Part shown: positions 1-7,235 of the stretch, in pieces
How positions within the stretch are numbered: the first letter of the stretch is position 1
How the letters are laid out: each line of letters begins with the position of its first letter
Source of the DNA: Aliarcobacter butzleri
GTDB lineage: Bacteria; Campylobacterota; Campylobacteria; Campylobacterales; Arcobacteraceae
Direction: 5' to 3'
NCBI GenBank assembly: GCA_012522985.1
Contig: JAAYJJ010000184.1
Coordinates: 1 to 11,886, forward strand
Length of the DNA: 11,886 bases
Made by a program: the position numbers and the translations under genes
The notes under the pieces: generated by a model
The model's input: the letters and a program-made list of their open reading frames with translations, nothing else
Databases searched by the model: none
What the model was told of the DNA's origin: nothing

Positions 1-760
1 CCCCATAGGCTTTGACACCTCTAAAATTTCTATTAAATATTCTTCCATTGTGTGCACACCTATTTCTTAACTCTTTTAATCTCAACAAATAGTTTAAAAA
101 TACATCTTTATCATACATACCAAATTTATTTGCTAAAAGTTTTAAAATTATATTATCTTCTATTTTTAGCTTTGAGATTATATTTATCAAACTTCCTAAA
201 GTAATATTTTCTATAAAATAGTGAAAAGGAGGGAAATTTATCTCTTTTTATTGATTTAATTCTATTAACTCTAAATCTTTTAAATAGCTGTTTTTATTTT
301 CATTAAAATCATATTTATTTAGATAATAGTCTCTATAATGCAGATAAATCTCTTCTCTTCTATTTTGTACTTTTTTTGTTTCCCAATCATATGTTGATTC
401 AGTATTTAAAACAAAATCATCTATATAGCAATTTTTTACAAGATAGAAAAATGGATTATCAGTAAGACTATAAACAGTTTCTATTAAATATGCTTTTAAT
501 TTTATTTCAATTTGTGAAGAGATTTTGAAAAAGTTTATAGATATTTTTCTGTCCAACTCATAAAGGTTTATAATATCATCTAAACTATATTTTGAAGCAT
601 CTTTTCTAAATGCTTTTACATAGCCTTTAATTCTAAATATTCCTATATTCTCAAATATCTCTTCAACGTCATTTTCTAGTAAATTTGACTTTTGAAACCC
701 TTCTTTATACAGATTATCTATATATCTACCTATAGTTAACTTTTTATAAGGATATTCCAA
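1..760 (-). pseudogene. Abi_2-family abortive-infection protein, interrupted by in-frame stop and cut by window edge
   Basis: The first 170 codons (760 down to 251) begin at a TTG and resemble the Abi_2 (AbiD/AbiF-like) family: KKLTIGRYIDNL, then ENIGIFRIKGYVKAFRK and IINLYELDRKISINFF. A TAA at 248-250 ends this frame, but the same frame stays open down to position 2 and encodes the rest of the family fold: FPPFHYFIENITLGSL, then LKELRNRCAHNGRIFNR. The last segment carries the R-x4-H motif (Arg codon 65-67, His codon 50-52) expected of HEPN-type RNases and of the Abi_2 RN-x-CAH signature. No frame change or gap is needed, so one nonsense codon separates the two halves. Known for the family: phage defence by abortive infection. 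Inferred: the locus is inactive, or gives only a truncated protein without the RNase motif, unless the stop is read through or is a sequencing error. Confidence 0.85.
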
Positions 761-770
761 ATTTATCTCC
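758..770 (-). promoter_or_regulatory. Shine-Dalgarno and TTG start of the Abi gene
   Basis: Read on the minus strand, GGAG (770-767) lies six bases before the TTG at 760-758. No ATG offers a better N-terminus, and the first residues after TTG already match the family. The same bases still encode the last recognisable codons (HYR) of the upstream DUF1016 remnant, so this ribosome binding site sits at the scar between the two genes. Confidence 0.6.
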
Positions 771-1078
771 TATAATGTGTCCAAGTCAATTTGCTACACA
801 CTCTGTTCAAATTAAAAAACTATGTAAAACTGTCTCATATTTCACAAATTTCTAGTAACAAAACCTTTATTAAACTCATCGGTAAGTGCTTTTGAGATAG
901 ATTCAAACTTTTTTTACCATACATCGCTTTAGTCTCACCTTTTTGTTCATCTTCAACTATCATTTTCCCTATATTCCAATAGGTTTGTACCATTATACTA
1001 TTTACACTTGTAGCACCTAATTTCTTGAAACTATTAAAAAATTTCTTATATTTTGGATTAATTCATTTTTTGTAATAT
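763..1078 (-). pseudogene. Remnant of a DUF1016 (YhcG/PDDEXK-type) nuclease gene
   Basis: No intact frame is present, but all three minus-strand frames in turn give pieces of a DUF1016 N-terminal domain. In order they are: NELIQNIRNFLIVSR (about 1064-1020); ATSVNSIMVQTYWNIGK followed by IVEDEQKGETKAMYGKK (about 1010-910); ESISKALTDEFNKGFVTRNL, a TGA at 844-842, then NMRQFY (904-824); and NRVCSKLTWTHYR (807-769). The TGA sits where family members have Trp (NLWNMRQFY). The shift after YGKK lies in a run of seven A (915-909); one more A would restore YGKKKFESIS. The C-terminal two thirds of the family's usual length are absent, replaced by the Abi gene. The position directly after the RhuM-Fic gene suggests they were once co-transcribed. 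Such genes are common near type I restriction systems. The gene is dead. Confidence 0.8.
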
Positions 1079-1087
1079 TACTTGTTT

Positions 1088-2080
1088 TTAGCCTTGCAAA
1101 ATATTTACTATTAGATTTATAATAGTATCTTTTTGTTTTGGTTCACTTTTTGCAGTCATAAGTGAAAGTGCCACTAGAGCGTTATCATTTATTTTGAGTT
1201 CCCCATTTGATTTATAAAGCATATTATTTTTACTTAAAAAAAGAATAAACATAAAAGCACCTATACGTTTGTTTCCATCATTAAAAGGGTGTCCCTTGAT
1301 TATATAGTAGAGTAAATTTGCAGCCTTTTCTTCAATACTTTCTAGTAAATCAACACCACCAAAAGTTTGATAAATATTTCGTAAGATACCTTCAAACTCT
1401 CCTGCTTTTTCTCTACCAAAAAGCTCTGTTGCTTCACCTTTTTTAATTAACTCATCTTTTAGTTGTTCTATATAGCTTTTTGCTTCATCGCTATCTAGTA
1501 TAAAATTTGCCTTTTTTGGTACAAAGTCTATTTTTAAAGAGTCTTCATCATAGCCTTGCAAAAGTGTCCACGTTCTAGAGTAGTTTATTATAACATCTAG
1601 TAAACCTTTTGCTTCGTTTAGCTCTATTTGTGTATCTGAAATAGTGCTTTTTATTAGTTCTAGCGTTTGTTCTAGCTCTTTTAATCCTTTTTCTTTAACT
1701 CTTTTTTCATTTATAGCATAACCTTTCACTATAAAATCTTTTAAAATTTTTGTTGCCCAAACTCTAAAACTTGTTGCTCTTTTTGAGTTTACTCTATACC
1801 CCAAAGAGATAATCATATCAAGATTATAATATTCTACTTGATACACTTTACCATCAGTAGCAGTTGTTGCATTTTTTGCAACAACTGAATTTTTATCAAG
1901 TTCCTCTTCTTTAAAAATATTTCTTATATGCCTTGAGATAACAGATTTATCTCTATCAAACAAAACTTCTAGTTGTTTTTGACTTAACCATAAAGTTTCA
2001 TTTTCAAGTGAAACATCTAGTTTTATATCTCCATTTATATCTTCATATATTACTATTTGATTTTTTAATTCATTACTCAT
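1088..2080 (-). CDS. RhuM-Fic fusion protein (virulence RhuM family with C-terminal Fic/Doc domain)
   Basis: This 330-residue protein appears complete. Residues about 8-125 match the RhuM family: a winged-helix-like start (WLSQKQLEVLFDRDKSVISRH), then ATTATDGKVYQVEYYNLD and the hallmark ISLGYRVNSKRATSFRVWAT. Residues about 125-160 are probably a coiled linker. The C-terminal part carries a Fic motif, HPFNDGNKR (residues 264-272), preceded by GILRNIYQTFGG and EEKAANLLYYIIKG as in RhuM-Fic fusions. The motif has Lys where AMP-transferring Fic proteins have Gly (HPFxxGNGRxxR), and the second Arg is replaced by Ala275. In this it resembles phage P1 Doc, which phosphorylates EF-Tu. The start is the ATG at 2080, with AGGAGA five bases upstream. 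Known: Fic/Doc domains modify target proteins, and RhuM genes often sit inside type I restriction loci. Substrate and partner are unknown; no antitoxin is visible next to it. Confidence 0.88.
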   Translation of the reverse strand: MSNELKNQIVIYEDINGDIKLDVSLENETLWLSQKQLEVLFDRDKSVISRHIRNIFKEEELDKNSVVAKNATTATDGKVYQVEYYNLDMIISLGYRVNSKRATSFRVWATKILKDFIVKGYAINEKRVKEKGLKELEQTLELIKSTISDTQIELNEAKGLLDVIINYSRTWTLLQGYDEDSLKIDFVPKKANFILDSDEAKSYIEQLKDELIKKGEATELFGREKAGEFEGILRNIYQTFGGVDLLESIEEKAANLLYYIIKGHPFNDGNKRIGAFMFILFLSKNNMLYKSNGELKINDNALVALSLMTAKSEPKQKDTIINLIVNILQG

Positions 2081-2132
2081 AAATCTCTCCTAAAACGGTA
2101 TAGAGATACCAAGTTCTCTACAAAAGCCAATA

Positions 2133-2834
2133 CTATAAGACTTTTATTTTATATCCTATTTTATTAAGTGTTCCTATGATTGTTTTTGATCCTGTTTTTG
2201 ATCTTATATTTCTAGCCAAGGTTCTTATAGCATGAAGTTTATCTGTTTTTAGATTTTTTGTTTTATAAATAGCTTGTTTTAACATATCGTATGTAACAAT
2301 TTTATCTTTATTTTTTATCAAAGCCTCTAAAAATGCAAACTCATTTTTGGTTAGTTGTATAACCTTATCACTTTTTGCCAATGTTTTTTTATTAAAAGAG
2401 TAAAGCCATCCATCAACAAGCTTAACTTTATCATTTTTTGCTGCATTTATCTCCATACTTGTTATAAGTCCAAGAGTAAATTGTGCTATCTTCTCATAAT
2501 CACATGGAGTTGTAAAAAACTTCTTAGCCTCTACTTCTGTAGCATATAAAAGATCTTCTATACTTCCGCTACCTATTATTATAGTTTCTATTTTTGTACT
2601 ACAATAAGCCTTTAAAAGTTTAACAAAATTAAGCCACAATGTAGAAGAGTCAAGTGTATTTGCAACTATTATATTAAATGGTTTTTTTAGATTTATTTTA
2701 TTAAGGGCTGTTTCGTAGTTGGTAAAAACACTTAATTCTATACCTAAAGGAGTAAAATATTTATCAAAAACATTTACTATCTCTTTATTGTCATCTATTA
2801 TTAATATATTAATCTTTGATACTGTATTACTCAT
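2133..2834 (-). CDS. OmpR-type response regulator with degenerate receiver domain
   Basis: This 233-residue protein has a receiver-like domain (about 8-125) and a winged-helix Trans_reg_C DNA-binding domain (about 135-233: VIQLTKNEFAFLEALI, then RTLARNIRSKTGSKTIIGTLNKIGYKI). The acidic pair Asp14-Asp15 is present (ILIIDDN), but the phospho-accepting position reads FNIIVAN (Asn59) instead of Asp, and the conserved Lys after strand 5 is Thr109 (FFTTP instead of LTKP). It is therefore unlikely to be switched by aspartyl phosphorylation and may act constitutively or through dimerisation or a ligand. No histidine kinase lies nearby. The start is the ATG at 2834, with a weak AAGG seven bases upstream. 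It follows mreC after 77 bases. The DNA target is unknown; control of the adjacent envelope operon is only a guess. Confidence 0.85.
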   Translation of the reverse strand: MSNTVSKINILIIDDNKEIVNVFDKYFTPLGIELSVFTNYETALNKINLKKPFNIIVANTLDSSTLWLNFVKLLKAYCSTKIETIIIGSGSIEDLLYATEVEAKKFFTTPCDYEKIAQFTLGLITSMEINAAKNDKVKLVDGWLYSFNKKTLAKSDKVIQLTKNEFAFLEALIKNKDKIVTYDMLKQAIYKTKNLKTDKLHAIRTLARNIRSKTGSKTIIGTLNKIGYKIKVL

Positions 2835-2861
2835 CTTAAAGCCTTAAAACATATTTTGTTT

Positions 2862-2890
2862 ATTTTAGCTAAGTTTTTATTAAAATAAGT
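2862..2890 (-). promoter_or_regulatory. Possible promoter of the response-regulator gene
   Basis: Minus strand, between mreC and the regulator: a TAAAAT box (2867-2862) about 28 bases before the ATG. It follows an AT-rich stretch that is compatible with the poorly defined -35 region of Campylobacterota promoters. The TTAGCTAA palindrome (2865-2872) overlaps the box. Weak evidence in such AT-rich DNA. Confidence 0.3.
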
Positions 2891-2916
2891 TTTCTTAATT
2901 TTTTATTAAACTTATT
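2884..2916. repeat. AT-rich inverted repeat at the mreC stop codon
   Basis: Two nine-base arms, AATAAGTTT (2884-2892) and AAACTTATT (2908-2916), are separated by 15 bases, and the right arm contains the mreC stop codon. A transcript leaving mreC could form this hairpin, but the stem is nearly all A-U and only a short UU follows, so it would be a weak terminator at best. Confidence 0.3.
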
Positions 2917-3688
2917 CTAACTCTTGTTCCTCTTTTTTTAGTTCACAAATATAAAAAAACCTTTTTTTTGTACTTACAACATAGGGTTTCATATATGCCT
3001 CATATGTATTAACGCCCTCTTTTATAGAGATAATCTCTCCTACTTTAAGCCCTTCATAAAAGATCCCATCCGTACCACTTGTATATACAATATCGCCTAT
3101 TTTAAAGTTTTGCCAAAGAGGTATATATTTGATAAGTATATTCCCCATCTCATCTCCACCATGAGTTATCCCTGTAGCTTTTTCTTCTCCTATTATAACA
3201 CCATAGTTTGATTTTTCATTATTATTTAAAAGTGCCAATGTTTTATTGTTTTTATTTACTGCAATTCCCGCAGCATAATTATCAAATATCAACCCAACTA
3301 TTTTATCTTTTTCTAAAGGAAAATCTATCCATATTTGAGTTTGATCTTTTGGGTTTTTATAAGATATGACTTTAGTTAATCTCAACTCTGGATAGATATA
3401 TTTTTGCCAAGACAAAACATCATAAAGATATTTTGAATCAACTTTTAAATCTTCATATAACAATTTATATTTTTTTAGTTCTTGATTTTCATCTTGTAGT
3501 GTTTGTATATTATTTGCTTGATCAAAATATTTAGTTACAAAATTACCACTTTTTATAAATATATCTAAATATCTATCTTTTAGATTATTGCCCACTGTTG
3601 TAAATTTATAATAGAAATAAGAATCTATATTAAATATATATAGTAGAGCAATACCTAAAAATATAGCAATAAAGAAGTTTTTATTCAT
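2912..3688 (-). CDS. mreC: Rod shape-determining protein MreC
   Basis: This 258-residue protein is an inner-membrane component of the elongasome. It links cytoplasmic MreB filaments to the periplasmic peptidoglycan synthases. Residues about 5-21 (FFIAIFLGIALLYIFNI) form one membrane segment, followed by a helical, coiled-coil-like stretch (about 45-80, NNIQTLQDENQELKKYK) and the beta-rich C-terminal MreC domain (VISYKNPKDQTQIWID, GIAVNKNNKTLALL, GDIVYTSGTDGIF). It is shorter than enterobacterial MreC, mainly in the C-terminal tail. The ATG at 3688 lies inside mreB, and the two genes overlap by eight bases, which suggests translational coupling. No mreD follows; the next gene is a transcription regulator. 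Confidence 0.93.
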   Translation of the reverse strand: MNKNFFIAIFLGIALLYIFNIDSYFYYKFTTVGNNLKDRYLDIFIKSGNFVTKYFDQANNIQTLQDENQELKKYKLLYEDLKVDSKYLYDVLSWQKYIYPELRLTKVISYKNPKDQTQIWIDFPLEKDKIVGLIFDNYAAGIAVNKNNKTLALLNNNEKSNYGVIIGEEKATGITHGGDEMGNILIKYIPLWQNFKIGDIVYTSGTDGIFYEGLKVGEIISIKEGVNTYEAYMKPYVVSTKKRFFYICELKKEEQELE

Positions 3689-4712
3689 TTGATATTAGTT
3701 TTAATAAATCCTCTTCATCAAGTACTTTACTAGTTCCATAAGCAACAGCAAGCAAAGGCTCATCAGCAACCCTTACTAATAGCTTTACCATCTCAGAAAA
3801 ATACTTATCAAGTCCTCTTATCAAAGCCCCACCACCAGTAAGTACTATACCATTATCAACGATATCACTAGCTAAATCTGGTGGCATCTCTTCTAGCACA
3901 TTTCTTACAGCTGTGGCTATCTCTTTAAGAGGCTCTCTAAGAGCTGCTCTAACTCCTTCACTTCCTAGCTCTATTGTAGAAAGTAGCCCAGAGTTATCTC
4001 TTCCTTTGATTTTGATTTTTAGTTCAGTATCAAGTTTAATAGCCGTACCTATTTCTATTTTGATAGTCTCAGCCGTTCTTTCACCTATATAGAGGTTGTA
4101 GTTTTGTCTTACATACTCCATAATAGATCTATCAAACTTATCTCCAGCTACTTTAATAGACTTACAAAGCACTAGCCCACCTAATGAAGTAACGCCTATT
4201 TCAGTTGTACCTCCACCAATATCAACAACTATATGACCATCTGGTTCACTTACAGGAATACCAGCACCTATAGCAGCTGCCATTGGCTCTTCTACCAAAA
4301 ACACCTCTCTAGCACCAGCACTTATAGCTGATTCTTTAACTGCTTTTTTTTCTACTTGTGTTATGCCATGAGGTATAGCTATGATTATTCTTGGTCTTAG
4401 AAAAGATTTTCTTTTATGAGCTTTTTCTATAAAATACCTTATCATTCTCTCCGTCATCTCAAAATCAGCTATAACACCATCTTTCATAGGTCTTACCGCT
4501 TGAATATTAAGTGGAGTTTTACCAATCATTCTTTTTGCTTCAAGTCCAACAGCCAAAATCCTATCTCTTCCTGATCTATCGTTTTGTACTGCTACAACTG
4601 AGGGTTCGTTGATAATAACACCTCTTCCTTTTACAGAGACTATAGTATTTGCTGTACCCAAATCCATAGCCATGTCATTGGAAAACATACCTACTAATTT
4701 ATCAAAAATCAT
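3681..4712 (-). CDS. mreB: Rod shape-determining protein MreB (bacterial actin)
   Basis: This 343-residue protein is an ATP-dependent actin homologue that forms membrane-associated filaments guiding lateral cell-wall synthesis. The actin-fold motifs are all visible: phosphate-1 loop DLGTANT (17-23), VEEPMAAAIGAG around 140-151 with the catalytic Glu region, phosphate-2 loop DIGGGTTE (164-171), and the adenosine motif GIVLTGGGALIRGL (about 288-301). The ATG at 4712 has AAGGA six bases upstream, and that Shine-Dalgarno overlaps the clpX stop codon. Length and sequence are ordinary for the family. Confidence 0.97.
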   Translation of the reverse strand: MIFDKLVGMFSNDMAMDLGTANTIVSVKGRGVIINEPSVVAVQNDRSGRDRILAVGLEAKRMIGKTPLNIQAVRPMKDGVIADFEMTERMIRYFIEKAHKRKSFLRPRIIIAIPHGITQVEKKAVKESAISAGAREVFLVEEPMAAAIGAGIPVSEPDGHIVVDIGGGTTEIGVTSLGGLVLCKSIKVAGDKFDRSIMEYVRQNYNLYIGERTAETIKIEIGTAIKLDTELKIKIKGRDNSGLLSTIELGSEGVRAALREPLKEIATAVRNVLEEMPPDLASDIVDNGIVLTGGGALIRGLDKYFSEMVKLLVRVADEPLLAVAYGTSKVLDEEDLLKLISNE

Positions 4713-4721
4713 CTACAATCC

Positions 4722-5948
4722 TTATGATGCAACCAAGTGTTCATTGGTTTTATTTACAATATCTTTTGTAATTATAACTTTTTTATTATTTAAATTTGGT
4801 AAATCATACATAATATCAAGCATAATATCTTCCAATATTGACCTAAGTCCTCTAGCTCCCGTTTTTCTCTCTATAGCTTTTTGAGCTATAAGCTCTAAAG
4901 CCTCTTTTTCAAACTCCAACTCTACATTATCTAGTTTAAAGAGTTTTGTATATTGTCTTACAAGTGAGTTTTTTGGCTCTGTTAGAATATGCACCATATC
5001 CTCTTTTGTAATCTCATTTAAAGTAGCTAACATATGAAGTCTTCCCAAAAGTTCTGGAATAATTCCATACTTTACCAAATCATCAGGTTCAACTAAATTT
5101 ATAAGATTTTCTAGATCTTTTTTAGTTTTTTTACTTTGAGTAAAGCCCAAAACATTACCACTTTGGCGTTTTTTGATAATCTCTTCAAGTCCATCAAAAG
5201 CCCCACCACAAATAAATAAAATATTTGTTGTATCTACTTGAACGGCATCTTGCCCTGGATGTTTTCTACCCCCTTTTGGAGGAACATTTACTACACTTCC
5301 TTCTATGATTTTCAGCATAGCTTGTTGAACACCCTCACCGCTTACATCTCTTGTTATACTTCTATTTTCACTCATTCTAGCAATCTTATCTATCTCATCT
5401 ATAAAGATTATTCCTTGTTCTGCTCTTTTTACATCACCATTTGCTGCTTGAAGAAGTCTTGTTATAACATTTTCTACATCATCACCTACATATCCAGCTT
5501 CAGTTAAGCTTGTAGCATCAGCTATAGCCAAAGGAACATCAAGATATTTTGCTATAGTTTGAGCTAACAGTGTTTTACCACTTCCTGTTGGACCAATGAG
5601 TAAAATATTTGACTTATTTATCTCTGTATCATCATCTATATTACTATCTTGTTTAAATATTCTTTTATAATGATTATATACAGCAACTGCTAACACCTTT
5701 TTTGCACGGTGTTGCCCTACTACGTATTGATCCAAAAACTCTTTTAGCTTTTGTGGTGTTGGAATCTCTATTACTTTTTGCTCTTTTACTTTTGTATCAG
5801 TCTCTATATATTCACTATCACTAGAGTTTATTATATCATAAGCAGTATTTATACAAGACTTACAAATATTTGCATTATCTCCAGCAATTATAGGATTTTG
5901 GACACTATCAACCGCTCCACAAAAATCACATACTATTTTTTTACTCAA
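4722..5948 (-). CDS. clpX: ATP-dependent Clp protease ATP-binding subunit ClpX
   Basis: This 408-residue AAA+ unfoldase delivers substrates to the ClpP peptidase. The N-terminal zinc-binding domain has Cys7, Cys10, Cys29 and Cys32. Walker A is GPTGSGKT (119-126), the pore loop GYVGDD starts at 152, Walker B is IIFIDE (180-185), the RKH loop is at 228-230, the ClpP-docking IGF loop reads LGF (267-269), and sensor II is GARGLRS near the C-terminus. The start is a TTG at 5948 that overlaps the lpxA stop codon (TTGA). AAGGA lies seven bases upstream, and no later ATG would keep the zinc domain. clpP is not in the window. The position between lpxA and mreB is typical of Campylobacterota. Confidence 0.96.
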   Translation of the reverse strand: MSKKIVCDFCGAVDSVQNPIIAGDNANICKSCINTAYDIINSSDSEYIETDTKVKEQKVIEIPTPQKLKEFLDQYVVGQHRAKKVLAVAVYNHYKRIFKQDSNIDDDTEINKSNILLIGPTGSGKTLLAQTIAKYLDVPLAIADATSLTEAGYVGDDVENVITRLLQAANGDVKRAEQGIIFIDEIDKIARMSENRSITRDVSGEGVQQAMLKIIEGSVVNVPPKGGRKHPGQDAVQVDTTNILFICGGAFDGLEEIIKKRQSGNVLGFTQSKKTKKDLENLINLVEPDDLVKYGIIPELLGRLHMLATLNEITKEDMVHILTEPKNSLVRQYTKLFKLDNVELEFEKEALELIAQKAIERKTGARGLRSILEDIMLDIMYDLPNLNNKKVIITKDIVNKTNEHLVAS

Positions 5949-6736
5949 CTCTCTTTCCTTCTTTCATAAGGGATTCCCCTTTTTGTATTTAAAACAAACT
6001 CAGCAAGTAGCTTTACATATTGGTTTTTACTATTTTCTAATATCTCTTTTGCGCTATCAGCCAAAGGTGCATTTGATGTAAAGAGTTGTTTATATGCTCT
6101 TTTTATATCATCTATTACTTCTCTATCATCAAATCTTCTTCTAAGTCCTGTTAGATTAAGCCCTCTTATAATAGCTCTATTTCCCTCTGCTAAACAAAAA
6201 GGTGGTATATCTTGAGTAACCACACTTCCTCCTCCAACCATAACAGAAGTTCCAAGCTTACAAAACTGATGTATAGGAGTAAGTCCACCAACAACTACAT
6301 AATCACCACACTCTACATGCCCAGCCAAAGTCGCCACATTTGCAAAAATACAGTTATTCCCTATAATACAATCATGTGCAACATGAACATATCCCATAAA
6401 AAGATTATTATCCCCTATGATAGTTTTAGCACCACCACCTAGTGTCCCAGGGTTAAAGAGTGTAAACTCTCTTATTTTATTGTTATCTCCTATGATAAGC
6501 TCTACATCTTCACCATCAAATTTTAGATCTTGTGGTATGCTTCCTAAAGCTGCATGAGAAAAAATCTGATTATTTTTACCTATTGTAGTTTTGCCCTCTA
6601 TGATAGTATGGCTACCAACTACACTACCATCTCCTATAGTTACATCTTTACCTATTATAGCATATGCTCCTATTTGGACATTGTTACCAATAGTAGCACC
6701 ATCTTCTATAATAGCTGTTTTATGTATCAAAGACAT
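5945..6736 (-). CDS. lpxA: UDP-N-acetylglucosamine acyltransferase LpxA
   Basis: This 263-residue cytoplasmic enzyme carries out the first step of lipid A synthesis: transfer of a hydroxyacyl chain from acyl carrier protein to UDP-GlcNAc (or, in some relatives, the GlcNAc3N analogue). The N-terminal two thirds are left-handed beta-helix hexapeptide repeats ([22 protein letters not shown] and onward), and the C-terminus is helical ([20 protein letters not shown]). The catalytic His is His121 in HVAHDC (E. coli His125), with GGLTPIHQF further on. The strand that reads TIHRGT in E. coli reads TLFNPGT here; I believe this is usual in Campylobacterota. The ATG at 6736 follows fabZ by seven bases. 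Acyl-chain length and the 2,3-diamino question cannot be settled by eye. Confidence 0.95.
   Translation of the reverse strand: MSLIHKTAIIEDGATIGNNVQIGAYAIIGKDVTIGDGSVVGSHTIIEGKTTIGKNNQIFSHAALGSIPQDLKFDGEDVELIIGDNNKIREFTLFNPGTLGGGAKTIIGDNNLFMGYVHVAHDCIIGNNCIFANVATLAGHVECGDYVVVGGLTPIHQFCKLGTSVMVGGGSVVTQDIPPFCLAEGNRAIIRGLNLTGLRRRFDDREVIDDIKRAYKQLFTSNAPLADSAKEILENSKNQYVKLLAEFVLNTKRGIPYERRKES
5946..5960 (-). promoter_or_regulatory. Shine-Dalgarno deciding the TTG start of clpX
   Basis: AAGGA (5960-5956) precedes the TTG (5948-5946) by seven bases, inside the last codons of lpxA. The TTG shares its TG with the lpxA TGA stop, so clpX translation is probably coupled to lpxA. Confidence 0.65.
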
Positions 6737-6743
6737 AGTAAGC

Positions 6744-7187
6744 CTACTTATCTACAATCATAGCTTTTAGCTCAGCTTCAGCTACTAATCTTTCATCAAC
6801 AAAAGATTTTGCTTCTAAAACTATCAACGTTCCTCTAAGCTTTACTATCTTTACTCTATACTCTAGCTTATCTCCTGGTCTAACTGGGCTTCTAAATTTG
6901 GCATTATCTATACTCATAAAGTAGATTACTTTTGATTTAAGCTCTTGTGTTGTAAGTCCATTGCTCTTTAGTGCCAAAATTCCACCAGCTTGTGCCATAC
7001 CTTCAAGTATCAAAACTCCTGGATAGATAGGATGTCCAGGAAAATGTCCCATAAATGCTGGTTCGCTTATAGAGATATTTTTATATCCTACTATTGACTC
7101 TTTTTCTACCATATCCGTTATTCTATCTACAAGTAAAAAAGGGTATCTATGCGGTAAAATCTCTTGTATTTGCATTATATCTAACAT
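6744..7187 (-). CDS. fabZ: 3-hydroxyacyl-[acyl-carrier-protein] dehydratase FabZ
   Basis: This 147-residue hot-dog-fold enzyme dehydrates 3-hydroxyacyl-ACP in fatty-acid elongation. It competes with LpxA for the same hydroxyacyl-ACP pool, which explains why the two genes are neighbours. [12 protein letters not shown] is followed by the catalytic His48 ([11 protein letters not shown]) and Glu62 (LEGMAQ). The frame is open back to a TTG at 7202, but AGGA (7197-7194) lies six bases before the ATG at 7187. The resulting start, [17 protein letters not shown], fits the family. Ends with TAG seven bases before lpxA. Confidence 0.95.
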   Translation of the reverse strand: MLDIMQIQEILPHRYPFLLVDRITDMVEKESIVGYKNISISEPAFMGHFPGHPIYPGVLILEGMAQAGGILALKSNGLTTQELKSKVIYFMSIDNAKFRSPVRPGDKLEYRVKIVKLRGTLIVLEAKSFVDERLVAEAELKAMIVDK

Positions 7188-7235
7188 TTTCATTCCTAGC
7201 AATAAATTAATTCTTGCAATATGATATCAAATTTT

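Noticed and set aside
2090-2143. A short minus-strand tail reading SYSIGFCRELGISIPF then TAG, between the regulator and rhuM, which might be the end of a lost gene.
   Set aside because: It is only about 17 codons, most overlapping or abutting the regulator's end, with a stop just upstream and no family I can match. It also contains a GGTAT/ATACC hairpin (2097-2110) that is too short to call an operator.
2355-2549. Plus-strand open frame of 64 codons.
   Set aside because: It lies antisense inside the regulator gene, has cysteine- and isoleucine-rich low-quality sequence, and no ribosome binding site stands out.
2884-2916. Possible rho-independent terminator after mreC.
   Set aside because: The stem is almost all A-T and lacks a proper T-run on the exit side, so I list it only as an inverted repeat.
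4609-6763. Several plus-strand open frames (4609-4884, 5238-5507, 5751-5969, 6212-6442, 6554-6763).
   Set aside because: All are antisense to mreB, clpX or lpxA, whose motifs are unambiguous; the translations look like complements of those genes.
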